This document shows positions 8,038-16,794 of a stretch of DNA of 64,000 bases, one piece after another. The stretch is from Caulobacter sp. Its GTDB lineage: Bacteria > Pseudomonadota > Alphaproteobacteria > Caulobacterales > Caulobacteraceae. The stretch's first letter is position 1. Every line of letters begins with the position of its first letter. The notes under the pieces are model-generated. The model saw nothing but the letters and a program-made list of their open reading frames with translations, did not search any database and was not told where the DNA came from. Where the stretch lies: positions 1-64,000 of the forward strand of contig JAIOXZ010000001.1 in NCBI GenBank assembly GCA_021741355.1, in the 5' to 3' direction. Both the position numbers and the translations under genes were made by a program.

Positions 8038-8436
8038 CTATCGGGCGGCTTCGGCGTTGGCCTTCAGGACTTCAGCGCCCTGCCGCATCATCGGCGCCAT
8101 GGTCTCGGCCGCCACATCGGGCAGGACATCGGCGATCCAGACGAACCGGCAGCGGTTGTCGCCCTCGGCAAACACCTGGTTGGAGGCGCTGTGATGGTTC
8201 AGGCGCTCGCTGACAATGCCGTAGGCGAAGCGGCGGGACGCGTCATCCAGACCGACGATCCGCTCGCGCGCGGTCATCCCGTTGCCGAAGGTGACCATCC
8301 GCGAGTCGCCCTCCAGCCGCGTGTCGATGACGAAGCCCGGCACGAGGCGCGTGTGCAGCGCGCCATAGTCGCGGATAGCGTCCCAGACCTGGCCGGCCGG
8401 GGCGTCAATGTCGATTTCGATGCGGATGCTGGCCAT
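8038..8436 (-). CDS. SRPBCC family protein (START/Bet v1-like, polyketide cyclase type)
   Basis: The 132-residue protein starts MASIRIEIDIDAPAGQVWDAIRDYGALHTRLVPGF. This is the first strand and helix of the Bet v1-like SRPBCC fold, followed by TRLEGDSRMVTFGNGMTARERIVGLDD and RCRFVWIADVLPDVAAETM. Such proteins form a hydrophobic pocket for a lipid or polyketide-like ligand; no specific ligand can be inferred. The ATG at 8436 is used although the frame stays open far upstream by GC bias. It is divergent from the SDR gene at 8572 and lies on the core side of tRNA-Ser. Confidence 0.8.
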   Translation of the reverse strand: MASIRIEIDIDAPAGQVWDAIRDYGALHTRLVPGFVIDTRLEGDSRMVTFGNGMTARERIVGLDDASRRFAYGIVSERLNHHSASNQVFAEGDNRCRFVWIADVLPDVAAETMAPMMRQGAEVLKANAEAAR

Positions 8437-8571
8437 GACGGGCTCCGGGGTTGCGGTTCGACGGTGACCTTGCCGCCTTCGCCGCCCGACGGCTGGCGGG
8501 TTCCGGACACCATCATCGGGAACCGGATTTCGGCTCGCGTCCTCTTTCCTCAGCAGCGTGAGGAAACGACC

Positions 8572-9543
8572 ATGACGACACAGGCGAACGCGGATCGCAC
8601 CGTGCAAAGGCAGCGATCCATCCAGACGTCGGTGGCCGCGGCCGACCGGCGGACGGCGCAGGAGACCTCCTCCGCCATGCAGGCGGGCGCCCGCCGCTAT
8701 CCCGAGCCGCCTCTGCCCGGCCAGCATCAGGCCAAGCCGGGGACAGAAGCCGGTCTCGATCTGCAGCCAATGTACGACGCCCCCTACTACGAGGGGTCCA
8801 ACAGGCTGCGCGACCGGGTGGCCATGATCACCGGCGGCGACAGCGGAATCGGCCGGGCGGTGGCGGTGCTCTACGCCCGCGAAGGCGCGGACGTCGCGAT
8901 CCTGCATCTCGCCGAGCCGGAGGACGCCGAGGCGACCCGCATCGCTGTCGAGAAGGAAGGTCGCCGGTGTCTGGTGATCGCCGGGGACGTGAAGGACCGG
9001 GCGTTCTGCTTCGACGCCGTGCAGCAGGTTCTGAAGGCCTTCGGGCGACTGGACATCCTGGTCAACAACGCCGCCTTCCAGGTGCACAGCGTCGCTTTCG
9101 AAGACCTGACCGAAGCGCATTTCGACGAGACCCTGCGGACCAATCTCTACGGCTACTTCCACATGGCCCAGGCGGTCGTGCCGCACATGAATCCGGGCTC
9201 GGCTATCATCAACACCGGCTCGATCACCGGCATCGACGGCAGCAAGGCGCTGGTCGACTACTCGATGACCAAGGGCGGGATTCACGCCTTCACCCGCGCC
9301 CTGTCCGGCAATCTGATCGACAAGGGCATCCGGGTGAACGCCGTCGCGCCCGGACCGGTCTGGACGCCGCTGAACCCCAGCGACAAACCTGCTGAAGAGG
9401 TCGCGCAGTTCGGCGCGCATACGCCGATGAAACGACCGGCCCAGCCGGAGGAGATCGCGCCGGCCTACGTCTTCCTGGCCTCGCCGCAACTGTCCAGCTA
9501 CATCACCGGCGAGATCCTGCCGGTGATCGGCGGGTACGGCTGA
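8572..9543 (+). CDS. SDR family oxidoreductase (YghA/YdaD-type, with N-terminal extension)
   Basis: This NAD(P)-dependent short-chain dehydrogenase has the glycine-rich TGGDSGIGRAVA cofactor motif, NNAAFQ, catalytic Ser in INTGSITG and YSMTK for the Tyr-Lys pair. The ~70-residue N-terminal extension ending in PMYDAPYYEGSNRLRDRVAMITGG is typical of the YghA/YdaD/glucose-dehydrogenase-like stress SDRs. The ATG at 8572 is supported by AGGA at 8561-8564; the longer open frame upstream has no coding character. Substrate unknown. Members are often linked to general stress response in alphaproteobacteria, which is inference here. Confidence 0.85.
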   Translation: MTTQANADRTVQRQRSIQTSVAAADRRTAQETSSAMQAGARRYPEPPLPGQHQAKPGTEAGLDLQPMYDAPYYEGSNRLRDRVAMITGGDSGIGRAVAVLYAREGADVAILHLAEPEDAEATRIAVEKEGRRCLVIAGDVKDRAFCFDAVQQVLKAFGRLDILVNNAAFQVHSVAFEDLTEAHFDETLRTNLYGYFHMAQAVVPHMNPGSAIINTGSITGIDGSKALVDYSMTKGGIHAFTRALSGNLIDKGIRVNAVAPGPVWTPLNPSDKPAEEVAQFGAHTPMKRPAQPEEIAPAYVFLASPQLSSYITGEILPVIGGYG

Positions 9544-9595
9544 AGGGCCCCTGTCGCTGAAGCCGGCGGGTCGGATGAAGAGCTTGCAGCGCGCG

Positions 9596-9609
9596 TGTTA
9601 CCGGTGTCA
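9596..9609. promoter_or_regulatory. Putative operator of the pectin/galacturonate LacI regulator, site F
   Basis: TGTTACCGGTGTCA matches 12 of 14 positions of the perfect palindrome found at 20516-20529. It ends 11 nt before the ATG of the carboxylesterase. A site is similarly close to the start codon in front of uxaC. This is the weakest-context member of the set. Confidence 0.5.
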
Positions 9610-9620
9610 GCATTGCCGGG

Positions 9621-11165
9621 ATGACCATCCTCACGCGCCGCGCCGCCCTGATCGGACTGACCGCCACCTCGGCCTCACCGGCGGCCGCCGCAGGCAACGG
9701 CCCGGTCGTGGCGACGGCGGCGGGGCGCATCCGTGGCAGGATCGAGAACGGGCTGCTGGTGTTCAAGGGCGTCCGCTACGGCGCCGACACCGGGCCGCGC
9801 CGCTTCCAGCCGCCTCTGCCGCCGACGCCATGGGCCGGCATTCGTGACGCGCTCGCCTGGGGTCCGGGCTCGCCGCAGCGGGGCGATGAACCGAATACGT
9901 CGGAAGACTGCCTGTTCCTCAATGTCTGGACGCCCGGCGCCGACGCCGCCCGGCGGCCAGTGATGGTCTACATCCATGGCGGCGCCTACAGCACCGGGTC
10001 CGGCTCAAGCCCGCTCTATGACGGGACCCGGCTGGCGCTGCGCGGCGACATGGTGGTGGTGACGCTGAACCACCGGCTGGGCCCGTTCGGCTATCTGTCG
10101 CTCGGTCTGTTCGACGAACCGCTGTGGGCCGACTCCGGCAACGTCGGGCAGCTGGACCTGGTGCTGGCGCTGCAGTGGGTGCGGGACAATATCGCCGCGC
10201 TCGGCGGCGACCCCGGCAACGTCACGGTCTTCGGCCAGTCTGGCGGCGGCGCCAAGATCGCCACCCTGATGGCCATGCCGGCGGCCCGCGGCCTGTTCCA
10301 TCGCGCCGCGACCATGAGTGGCCAGCAGGTGACCGCGTCTGGACCGCTGAACGCCCGGCGACGCACCGAAGCCTTCCTGTCGGCGCTGGAGCTGTCCGCG
10401 GACCGTCCGGGCGACCTCGCCACCCTCCCCGCTGCGCGGCTGGTCGAGGCGATGGCGGCCAGGGACCCGATCCTGCCGTCAGGCTCTCTCTATTTCGGCC
10501 CGGTGCTCGACGACCGCAGCCTGACCCGCCACCCGTTCTGGCCTGACGCACCGGCCCTGTCGGCGGGCATTCCGATGATGATCGGCAACACCCGCGACGA
10601 GACCCGCGCCTTCCTCGGCGGCGACGCCCGCAACCACAGCCTGACCTGGGACGAGTTGCCGGCCCGGCTGGCGCCGGAACTGCGCGTGGACATCAGCCCG
10701 GAGGCGGTCGTGGCGGAATACCGGCGGCTCTATCCGGCCTGGTCCCCCAGCGAGGTGTTTTTCGCCGCCAGCACGGCCTCGCGCTCCTGGCGCGCGGCGG
10801 TGATCGAGGCCGAGGCGCGGGCGGCGCAGGGCGCGCCAGCGTTCGTCTACCAGCTGGACTGGAGGAGCCCGAAGGACGGCGGCAAGTGGGGCGCGCCGCA
10901 CACGCTCGACATCCCGCTGGTGTTCGGCACGCTCGAGGCGCCCGGCTCGATCACCGGCGCGGCGGCGGACGCCCGGGCCGTATCCGACGCGATGCAGGAC
11001 GCCTTCATCGCCTTCGCCCGGACCGGCGACCCGGGCTGGGCGCCCTACACCCTGCCCCGACGCCAGACGAAGATCTTCGATGTCCCGCCGCGCCTGGAAG
11101 ACGACCCCCGCGGCGCGGAGCGCGAGCTGTTCGCCCGCGTGCCCTACATCCAGCCGGGAACGTGA
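9621..11165 (+). CDS. Type-B carboxylesterase, probably exported
   Basis: The N-terminus [25 protein letters not shown] is a short signal peptide with a twin-arginine-like motif. The alpha/beta-hydrolase domain shows [13 protein letters not shown] (type-B carboxylesterase signature 2), [11 protein letters not shown] (oxyanion hole) and GQSGGGAK with nucleophile Ser207. A catalytic His lies in GAPHTLDIP. At 514 residues it is full length. The gene opens the pectin locus and has an operator-like palindrome (9596-9609) directly before its ATG. It may therefore remove methyl or acetyl esters from pectin fragments; that substrate is inference, since the family also hydrolyses unrelated esters. No strong ribosome site precedes the ATG. 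Confidence 0.82.
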   Translation: MTILTRRAALIGLTATSASPAAAAGNGPVVATAAGRIRGRIENGLLVFKGVRYGADTGPRRFQPPLPPTPWAGIRDALAWGPGSPQRGDEPNTSEDCLFLNVWTPGADAARRPVMVYIHGGAYSTGSGSSPLYDGTRLALRGDMVVVTLNHRLGPFGYLSLGLFDEPLWADSGNVGQLDLVLALQWVRDNIAALGGDPGNVTVFGQSGGGAKIATLMAMPAARGLFHRAATMSGQQVTASGPLNARRRTEAFLSALELSADRPGDLATLPAARLVEAMAARDPILPSGSLYFGPVLDDRSLTRHPFWPDAPALSAGIPMMIGNTRDETRAFLGGDARNHSLTWDELPARLAPELRVDISPEAVVAEYRRLYPAWSPSEVFFAASTASRSWRAAVIEAEARAAQGAPAFVYQLDWRSPKDGGKWGAPHTLDIPLVFGTLEAPGSITGAAADARAVSDAMQDAFIAFARTGDPGWAPYTLPRRQTKIFDVPPRLEDDPRGAERELFARVPYIQPGT

Positions 11166-11187
11166 CGGCCCGAAGGCGACGCCCTCC

Positions 11188-12561
11188 TCAGGTCCCCTTC
11201 GCCTTCGCCCCCAAGTCCAGCAGTTCCGGGCGTTTCGGGGTCATGTCCTCGAGGTTCCAGTCGGCGTCGACGAACGGGCGCGCGGTCGGCTTGTCTGCCG
11301 GGTAGCCGTGCAGGTCGTTCTCGGAGTCGATGATGTTTCCGCGCCCTTCGGCGACGTCAGAGATCAGTTGCACGTCGTTGGCGTCCCGGTCCCAGGGACG
11401 GGCCCCGGCGTTCTTGAGCACCCATTGCTGGACCTGTTCAGCCGGGATCGCGACCAGCCCGGCGGGCCAGACCGGCGCCCGGTTCAGCAGGATGATCTTC
11501 GCCGGGGTGGTGGTGTAGCGGCCGAACATCGGCAAGGGCTGGCCCCAGCGGTCGACGGCGGTGTTGTCACGGCCGAAATACTCAACGTCGGCATAGCCGC
11601 CGAGCATGAACAGCGGCAGGCCCTCTGGCGTATCCAGGCCGCCGCGCAGGACGTTGCCGACGACCGACAGCCTGCCGACCTGCCAGGGACTGTCGCCCCA
11701 CTCCTCGGCCATCAGGTTGTAGTGGATCGCGCGCTGGCCCGGATTGAAGATCAGGTTGTTGACGATGGCCGCCCAGACGCCGCCCTTGAGCATCGGATTG
11801 CGCTCGTAGTTATGGGCGTAGAGGTTCCCCCAGATCAGGATGCCCGTGACGTTGTCGTGCACCAGGGTGCCCTTGGAGTGCTCGATCTTGCCGTGGGTGC
11901 TGTAGCGCAGGCTCTCGGCGATGATGTTCTGCGAGAAGGTGATGTTGCGCGAGGTGCCCGCGCGCCACTCGTCCGGCGTCTTGCCGACGAACCGGGGGCC
12001 GGAGGCCGACAGGTTCTCGTCCGTGCCCCAGGTCAGGGTGCAGTGGTCGACGATGATGTTGTAGGCGATCCCCTGGGTGGAGATGGAATCGAAGTCCTTG
12101 CCGCTCTTCTTGGGAAAGCCCGCCTCGCCCGGCCGAACCCGGATGTGACGCACGACGACGTCATGGGTCGCGATGTCGATACCACCGCGAATGAAGGTCA
12201 CGCCCGGTGAGGGGGCCGTCTGGCCAGCGACGGTCAGGAACGGCTCGCGGATGGTCAGGGTCTTGCCGCCCAGGTCGACGACGCCGCCGACTTCGAAGAC
12301 GATGATCCTGGGTCCCTTCGTTTCCACAGCCTCGCGGAACGAGCCCGGTCCCTCCCCGGCCAGGGTGGTGACCCGCAGGATCTGGCCGCCCCGACCGCCG
12401 GGGGTCGTCGCGGCCCAGCCCTGGGCCCCCGGGAAGGCGAGCGGGGCCGCCGCCGGCGCGGCCAGGGTGGACGAATCACTCTTGCCGAACGGCCACTGGG
12501 CCAGGGCCGCCGATGTCATCGCCAGGCTCACGCCAAGGCCGATCAGGACAGGTCGCAACAC
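11188..12561 (-). CDS. Secreted pectate lyase (polysaccharide lyase family 1-like)
   Basis: A right-handed beta-helix pectate lyase: FPGAQGWAATTPGGRGGQILRVTTL at the N-terminus, PRIIVFEVGGVVDL, VAGQTAPSPGVTF, then VVRHIRVRPGE and NIIVDHCTLTWGTDENLS, where the Asp/His/Trp cluster is the calcium/substrate site of PL1-like enzymes. The GTG at 12561 is chosen because GGGAG lies 8 nt upstream and it yields a clean signal peptide VLRPVLIGLGVSLAMTSAALA; an ATG at 12588 is the alternative. It would cleave polygalacturonate outside the cell to unsaturated oligomers. The divergent gene at 12692 shares its promoter region, which holds operator-like site 12621-12634. Confidence 0.85.
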   Translation of the reverse strand: MLRPVLIGLGVSLAMTSAALAQWPFGKSDSSTLAAPAAAPLAFPGAQGWAATTPGGRGGQILRVTTLAGEGPGSFREAVETKGPRIIVFEVGGVVDLGGKTLTIREPFLTVAGQTAPSPGVTFIRGGIDIATHDVVVRHIRVRPGEAGFPKKSGKDFDSISTQGIAYNIIVDHCTLTWGTDENLSASGPRFVGKTPDEWRAGTSRNITFSQNIIAESLRYSTHGKIEHSKGTLVHDNVTGILIWGNLYAHNYERNPMLKGGVWAAIVNNLIFNPGQRAIHYNLMAEEWGDSPWQVGRLSVVGNVLRGGLDTPEGLPLFMLGGYADVEYFGRDNTAVDRWGQPLPMFGRYTTTPAKIILLNRAPVWPAGLVAIPAEQVQQWVLKNAGARPWDRDANDVQLISDVAEGRGNIIDSENDLHGYPADKPTARPFVDADWNLEDMTPKRPELLDLGAKAKGT

Positions 12562-12620
12562 GTGTTTCACTCCCGGACTGCAGATCATTTGCGGGTCTTC
12601 GCACCGCATGCCGTTGAAAA

Positions 12621-12634
12621 TGACACCGGTTTCC
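12621..12634. promoter_or_regulatory. Putative LacI-regulator operator, site A
   Basis: TGACACCGGTTTCC matches 12 of 14 positions of the palindrome TGACACCGGTGTCA, with a perfect left half. It lies in the 130-bp region between the divergent pectate lyase 1 and the hydratase-MFS operon, 60 bp upstream of one start and 58 bp upstream of the other, so one site could control both. Confidence 0.6.
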
Positions 12635-12691
12635 TCTAGGCACAATCGAGACCCTAAATTCAGGGCCATCGCGTGGGGGAGGACCAGAGGC

Positions 12692-13537
12692 GTGACAGCA
12701 GGGGCGAGCGCTTCGACGACTCCGACGACGACCGGTTCGACACCGGTCGAGATAGCGCGCGCGTTTGTGACCGCCCGGCTGGCCGCCCGGTCTCTGCCCG
12801 GGTTCCCGGGTGCGATCCCGGCAAGCCTGGCCGAGGCCTACGCCATCCAGGACATCGCCATCGGTCTCTATCCGGACGATATCGCCGGCTGGAAAGTCGG
12901 CCGGGTGCCGCCCGACCTGCAGGCCCGGCTGGGCGAGGAACGCATCGGCGGGCCCACCTTCCGTCGCGCGCTTCGCCTCCCTCTGGGCGGCGAAACCGTG
13001 CCCCTTCCGGTCATTGCCGGGGGCTTCGGAGCGGTGGAGGCCGAGTTTGTCTATCGTCTGGCGGCCGACGCACCGCCCGGCAAGACCGACTGGACGACCT
13101 CCGAAGCCCTCGCGATCGCGGCATCGCTTCATATCGGCGTGGAATTCGCGGGCAGTCCGCTGAAGACCATCAACGACCTGGGCTCCACGGTGGTCGCCGC
13201 CGATTTCGGCAACAACGCGGCCCTGATCGTCGGGCCCGAAGTCGCTGGCTGGCGGGACAGGGCGGACGCGACCCTGACCTGTGAGACCTTCATCGACGAG
13301 ATTTCCGTGGGCGCCGGCGCGGCCGCCTCGGTCCCCGCCGGCCCGGCCCCGGCGCTGGCCTTCCTGCTCGGACACTGCGCGGCCCGTGGTCTGCCGTTGA
13401 AAGCCGGCATGTACGTCACGACCGGCGCCGCGACCGGCATTCATGAGATCAGGGCGGGCCAGACGGCCCGTGTCAGTTTCGGTGAGTTCGGCGAGATCCT
13501 CTGCGCCGCAGAGATCGCAAGACCGACCGCCCGCTAG
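12692..13537 (+). CDS. 2-keto-4-pentenoate hydratase / fumarylacetoacetate hydrolase family protein
   Basis: This member of the hydratase/decarboxylase (MhpD-like) family shows AYAIQDIAIGLYPDDIAGWKVGRVPP, GGFGAVEAEFVYRLA (the acidic metal-binding EAE), SLHIGVEFAGSPL, NDLGSTVVAADFGNNAALIVGP and the C-terminal GIHEIRAGQTARVSFGEFGEI. The GTG at 12692 follows GAGG closely. It ends 10 nt before the hexuronate transporter, so both probably form one transcript from the promoter shared with pectate lyase 1. Its place in a uronate locus suggests action on a 2-keto-3-deoxy sugar acid intermediate; the exact reaction is not determined by sequence. Confidence 0.78.
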   Translation: MTAGASASTTPTTTGSTPVEIARAFVTARLAARSLPGFPGAIPASLAEAYAIQDIAIGLYPDDIAGWKVGRVPPDLQARLGEERIGGPTFRRALRLPLGGETVPLPVIAGGFGAVEAEFVYRLAADAPPGKTDWTTSEALAIAASLHIGVEFAGSPLKTINDLGSTVVAADFGNNAALIVGPEVAGWRDRADATLTCETFIDEISVGAGAAASVPAGPAPALAFLLGHCAARGLPLKAGMYVTTGAATGIHEIRAGQTARVSFGEFGEILCAAEIARPTAR

Positions 13538-13547
13538 GGAGACGACC

Positions 13548-14822
13548 ATGACGACCGAGACTGGCGCCGCGCCGACCGCGCGGATCGGAAACTATCGCTG
13601 GGTCGTTGTCTGGCTGCTGTTTGCGGCCATGGTCATCAACTACGTCGACCGCCAGACGATCGGTCTGCTCAAGCCGACGCTGAGCGAGGAATTCGGCTGG
13701 GACGAAACCGACTACGCCAACCTGATCCTCTGTTTCCAGGCCTCCTACGCGGTCGCCTATCTGGCGTTCGGGCGGGTCATGGACCGGCTGGGCGCCCGCT
13801 GGGGCTTCGGCATCGCCTTCCTGATCTGGCAGATCGCCCATATCGCCCACGCCGGGGCGCGGGGCCTTACCGGCTTCATCTTCGCCCGGGTGGCGCTGGG
13901 CATCGGCGAAGGCGGCGGCTTCCCGGGCGGCATCAAGGCTGTCACCGAGTGGTTTCCCAAGAAGGAACGGGCGTTCGCCACCGGCATCTTCAACGCCGGC
14001 ACCAACATCGGCGCCATCGTCACTCCGCTGGTGATCCCGGCGATCACCCTGGCCTGGGGCTGGGAAATGGCCTTTATCATCACCGGCGCCGCGGGCCTGA
14101 TCTGGCTGCCGATCTGGCTGCTGGTCTACCGTCGTCCGCGCGAGCACGCCAAGGTGACCGCGGCCGAACTGGCCCATATCGAACAGGACCCCGCCGACCC
14201 GGAAGAGAAAATCGCCTGGCTCAAGCTGTTCACCAAGCGCGAGACGTGGGCCTACGCCCTGGGCAAGTTTCTCATCGATCCGATCTGGTGGATGTTCCTG
14301 TTCTGGCTGCCGGACTTCCTCGGCAAGCGCCACGGGCTGGATCTGAAGACCTTCGGCCCGCCGCTGATCGCCATTTATCTGCTGTCGGACGTGGGCAGCG
14401 TCGGTGGCGGCTGGCTCTCCTCGATGCTGATGAAGCGCGGCCTGACGCTGAACGCCGCCCGCAAGATCGCCATGCTGATCTGCGCCCTGTGCGCCGTGCC
14501 GGTGGCCTTCGCCGCCTTCGCTGACAACCTGTGGGTCGCCGTGGCGATCATCGGCCTGGCCACGGCCGCCCACCAGGGCTTCTCGGCCAACCTCTACACC
14601 CTGCCCGGCGACGTCTTCCCGCGCTCGGCCGTCGGGTCGGTGATCGGCATCGGCGGGATGGTCGGCGCCATCGGCGGCATGGCGATGGCCCGCTACGCCG
14701 GCTGGGTGCTGGACACCATCGGCACCTACACGCCGATCTTCATCGTCGCCGGCAGCGCCTATCTGGTGGCCCTGGCGGTTGTCCACCTGCTGACCCCGAA
14801 GATGGAGCCGGTGAAGCTGTAG
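13548..14822 (+). CDS. exuT: MFS hexuronate transporter (ExuT family)
   Basis: A 12-helix major facilitator of the anion:cation symporter family: NYVDRQTIGLLKPTLSEEFGW after helix 1, GRVMDRLGARWGF between helices 2 and 3, GIGEGGGFPGGIKAVTEWFPKKERAFATGIFNAG in helices 4-5, all typical of ExuT-like galacturonate/glucuronate carriers. GGGAG lies 10 nt before the ATG at 13548. It would bring uronates or unsaturated uronate products across the inner membrane after uptake by the TonB-dependent receptor. Cotranscribed with the upstream hydratase-family gene. Confidence 0.85.
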   Translation: MTTETGAAPTARIGNYRWVVVWLLFAAMVINYVDRQTIGLLKPTLSEEFGWDETDYANLILCFQASYAVAYLAFGRVMDRLGARWGFGIAFLIWQIAHIAHAGARGLTGFIFARVALGIGEGGGFPGGIKAVTEWFPKKERAFATGIFNAGTNIGAIVTPLVIPAITLAWGWEMAFIITGAAGLIWLPIWLLVYRRPREHAKVTAAELAHIEQDPADPEEKIAWLKLFTKRETWAYALGKFLIDPIWWMFLFWLPDFLGKRHGLDLKTFGPPLIAIYLLSDVGSVGGGWLSSMLMKRGLTLNAARKIAMLICALCAVPVAFAAFADNLWVAVAIIGLATAAHQGFSANLYTLPGDVFPRSAVGSVIGIGGMVGAIGGMAMARYAGWVLDTIGTYTPIFIVAGSAYLVALAVVHLLTPKMEPVKL

Positions 14823-14823
14823 C

Positions 14824-15624
14824 CTAAGGTCCGGTCTTGATCAGGGTGATCTTCGCGCCATTGACCGACCATACGCGCTGCGGCGCGGTGGTTCCGACGT
14901 AGACCGTCTTGCCGGTCCACAGCGAGAGCCAGACGTGGATCTCGGTCGGCGTCTGGTCGAGCAGGTGCGTGATGAACAGACCAGCGACGGACCGGCTGCC
15001 CTGATCGACGGCCGACATGTTGAGGCAGCTGCGGGTGAAGCCCCGAACGGAGGAGGACTTTCCGTCTGGTCCGATCTCGAACAGGAAATGGCCGCCGAAC
15101 GGATAGATGTTGGCCTCGACCTGCGGCGACAGGAGATAGACCAGCGTCGGACCGCCAGGGCGTTCAGGCGGTAATGTCACGCGGTTGAAGGGCCCGCGCG
15201 TGCAGGCCCGCTGGTCGGTGAGGGCGATTGCACGGGGCGCTGTGACCAGGGCGATGGCCTCCGGGGAAAGGGCCCGGTCATCGTCCGGACCGAAGGCCTT
15301 GCTGGCCACGACCTTGCGGCCCCTGACATCTCCGGAGAATACGGCGAAGGGCTTCCCGTCCTCCTCGCCGTAGTAGATCGCCGTCAGCCCCTCGCCCTTT
15401 GGCAGGATGACCCACCCCCGGATCCCGGCCTTGCCCGGGTCGGGCAGCTTCTTCAGCATCACATCCGTGGTGACCCAGGCCGCCTGGTCATAGGCGTAGA
15501 TCTGCTCGCCGCGCGCCGCTGCCCGCTTCAGGGCCACCTGGTCAGCGGCGGACTGCGCCGACGCGCCGCTCGCGAAGGCCAGCGACAGGACGAGCGCTGA
15601 CAGAAAACGAACAATCCGGCTCAT
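14824..15624 (-). CDS. Hypothetical secreted protein
   Basis: The N-terminus MSRIVRFLSALVLSLAFASGASAQ is a clear Sec signal peptide. The mature ~240 residues have no motif I recognise; they contain GWVILPKGEGLTAIYYGEEDGKPFAVFSGDV, two cysteines about 85 residues apart (RACTRGP and RSCLNMS, a possible disulfide) and end in WSVNGAKITLIKTGP. It is convergent with the hexuronate transporter (2-nt gap) and oriented away from kdgK. Similar uncharacterised periplasmic proteins are common in Caulobacterales. A role in uronate use is not supported by sequence. Confidence 0.65.
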   Translation of the reverse strand: MSRIVRFLSALVLSLAFASGASAQSAADQVALKRAAARGEQIYAYDQAAWVTTDVMLKKLPDPGKAGIRGWVILPKGEGLTAIYYGEEDGKPFAVFSGDVRGRKVVASKAFGPDDDRALSPEAIALVTAPRAIALTDQRACTRGPFNRVTLPPERPGGPTLVYLLSPQVEANIYPFGGHFLFEIGPDGKSSSVRGFTRSCLNMSAVDQGSRSVAGLFITHLLDQTPTEIHVWLSLWTGKTVYVGTTAPQRVWSVNGAKITLIKTGP

Positions 15625-15687
15625 GTCGGTGGTGCTCCCAGACGGGCGTCAGCCTATCGCGCGGGAGTTGCAGGGTCGATAGAGGTG

Positions 15688-16794
15688 CTAGCGAATGACC
15701 CGGGCGCCCTTGCCCTGCATCACCGCCTCAACTTCAGCGGCGCGAACCATGGACGTGTCGCCCGGCGTGGTCATGGCCAGGGCGCCGTGCGCCGCGCCGT
15801 ACTCGACGGCGGCCTGGGCCCCCATCCCTTCCAGGAAGCCGTAGGCGAGCCCGGAGGCGAAGCCGTCGCCGCCGCCGACCCGGTCGTAGATCTCCAGGTT
15901 CTCGCGCATCACCGACTGATAGAATTCGCCGCCGCCGTAAAGGATGGCCGACCAGTCGTTGACGCTCGCAGTCTTCGCGTTGCGCAGGGTCGTGGCCGCG
16001 ACCTTGAAGTTGGGGAACTGGGCCACCGCCGTCTCGATCATCCGCTTGAAGTTGGCCGGATCGATCTCGCTGATGTGTTCGTCGAGGCCCTCGACCTCGA
16101 AGCCGAGGCAGGCGGTGAAGTCCTCTTCGTTGCCGATCATCACGTCGACGTACTTCGCGATCTCGCGGTTGACCTTCTGGGCGCCGGGCTTGCCGCCCTG
16201 GCTCTTCCACAGGGAGGCGCGGTAGTTCAGGTCGTAGCTGACGATCGTGCCGTATTTGCGGGCGACCTCGACGGCCTCGATCACGGCTTCGGCCGTGTTG
16301 CTGGCCAGGGCGGCGAAGATGCCGCCGGTGTGGAACCAGCGCACGCCTTCCTCGCCGAACAGCTTTTCCCAGTTCACTTCACCGGGGCGGATCTGCGAGG
16401 CGGCGCTGTGGCCGCGGTCGCTGCAGCCGAGCGCCGGACGGACGCCGAAGCCCTTTTCGGTGAAGTTCAGGCCCACGCGCGTATTGCGCCCGAGGCCGTC
16501 GAATTCGCGCCAGATCACATGGCTCTGGTCGACGCCGCCCTGCATCATCAGGTCCTCGACCAGCCAGCCCAGGTCGTTGACCGGCAGGGCCGTCACCGCC
16601 GTGGCGCGCTTGCCCCAGCATTTGCGCATCGCGCGGGCGACATTGTACTCGCCGCCGCCTTCCCAGACGTGGAACTGCCGCGCGTTGCGGACCCGGCCGA
16701 AGCCCGGATCGAACCGCAGCATCACCTCGCCGAACGAGGCGCAATCCCAGCGGGTCTCGCTGGCCGGTCGGATGTTGAGGACGTTGTCGCTCAC
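15688..16794 (-). CDS. kdgK: 2-dehydro-3-deoxygluconokinase (KDG kinase), PfkB family
   Basis: The GTG at 16794 overlaps the stop of kdgA (GTGA on the minus strand) and gives a 368-residue PfkB sugar kinase starting VSDNVLNIRPASETRWDCASFGEVMLRFDPG. Family marks are WEGGGEYNVARAMRKCWG near the N-terminus, YDLNYRASLW, and the C-terminal catalytic loop DRVGGGDGFASGLAYGF with the catalytic Asp. It phosphorylates KDG, the product of both the uxaA and kduD branches, to KDPG, which the adjacent aldolase splits. The protein is longer than E. coli KdgK (~310 residues) because of insertions around residues 120-140. Confidence 0.88.
   Translation of the reverse strand: MSDNVLNIRPASETRWDCASFGEVMLRFDPGFGRVRNARQFHVWEGGGEYNVARAMRKCWGKRATAVTALPVNDLGWLVEDLMMQGGVDQSHVIWREFDGLGRNTRVGLNFTEKGFGVRPALGCSDRGHSAASQIRPGEVNWEKLFGEEGVRWFHTGGIFAALASNTAEAVIEAVEVARKYGTIVSYDLNYRASLWKSQGGKPGAQKVNREIAKYVDVMIGNEEDFTACLGFEVEGLDEHISEIDPANFKRMIETAVAQFPNFKVAATTLRNAKTASVNDWSAILYGGGEFYQSVMRENLEIYDRVGGGDGFASGLAYGFLEGMGAQAAVEYGAAHGALAMTTPGDTSMVRAAEVEAVMQGKGARVIR

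Noticed and set aside
12737..12751. TCGACACCGGTCGAG palindrome resembling the regulon operator
   Set aside because: It lies inside the coding region of the hydratase gene and the outer bases differ (CGA instead of TGTCA), so it is not counted as an operator.
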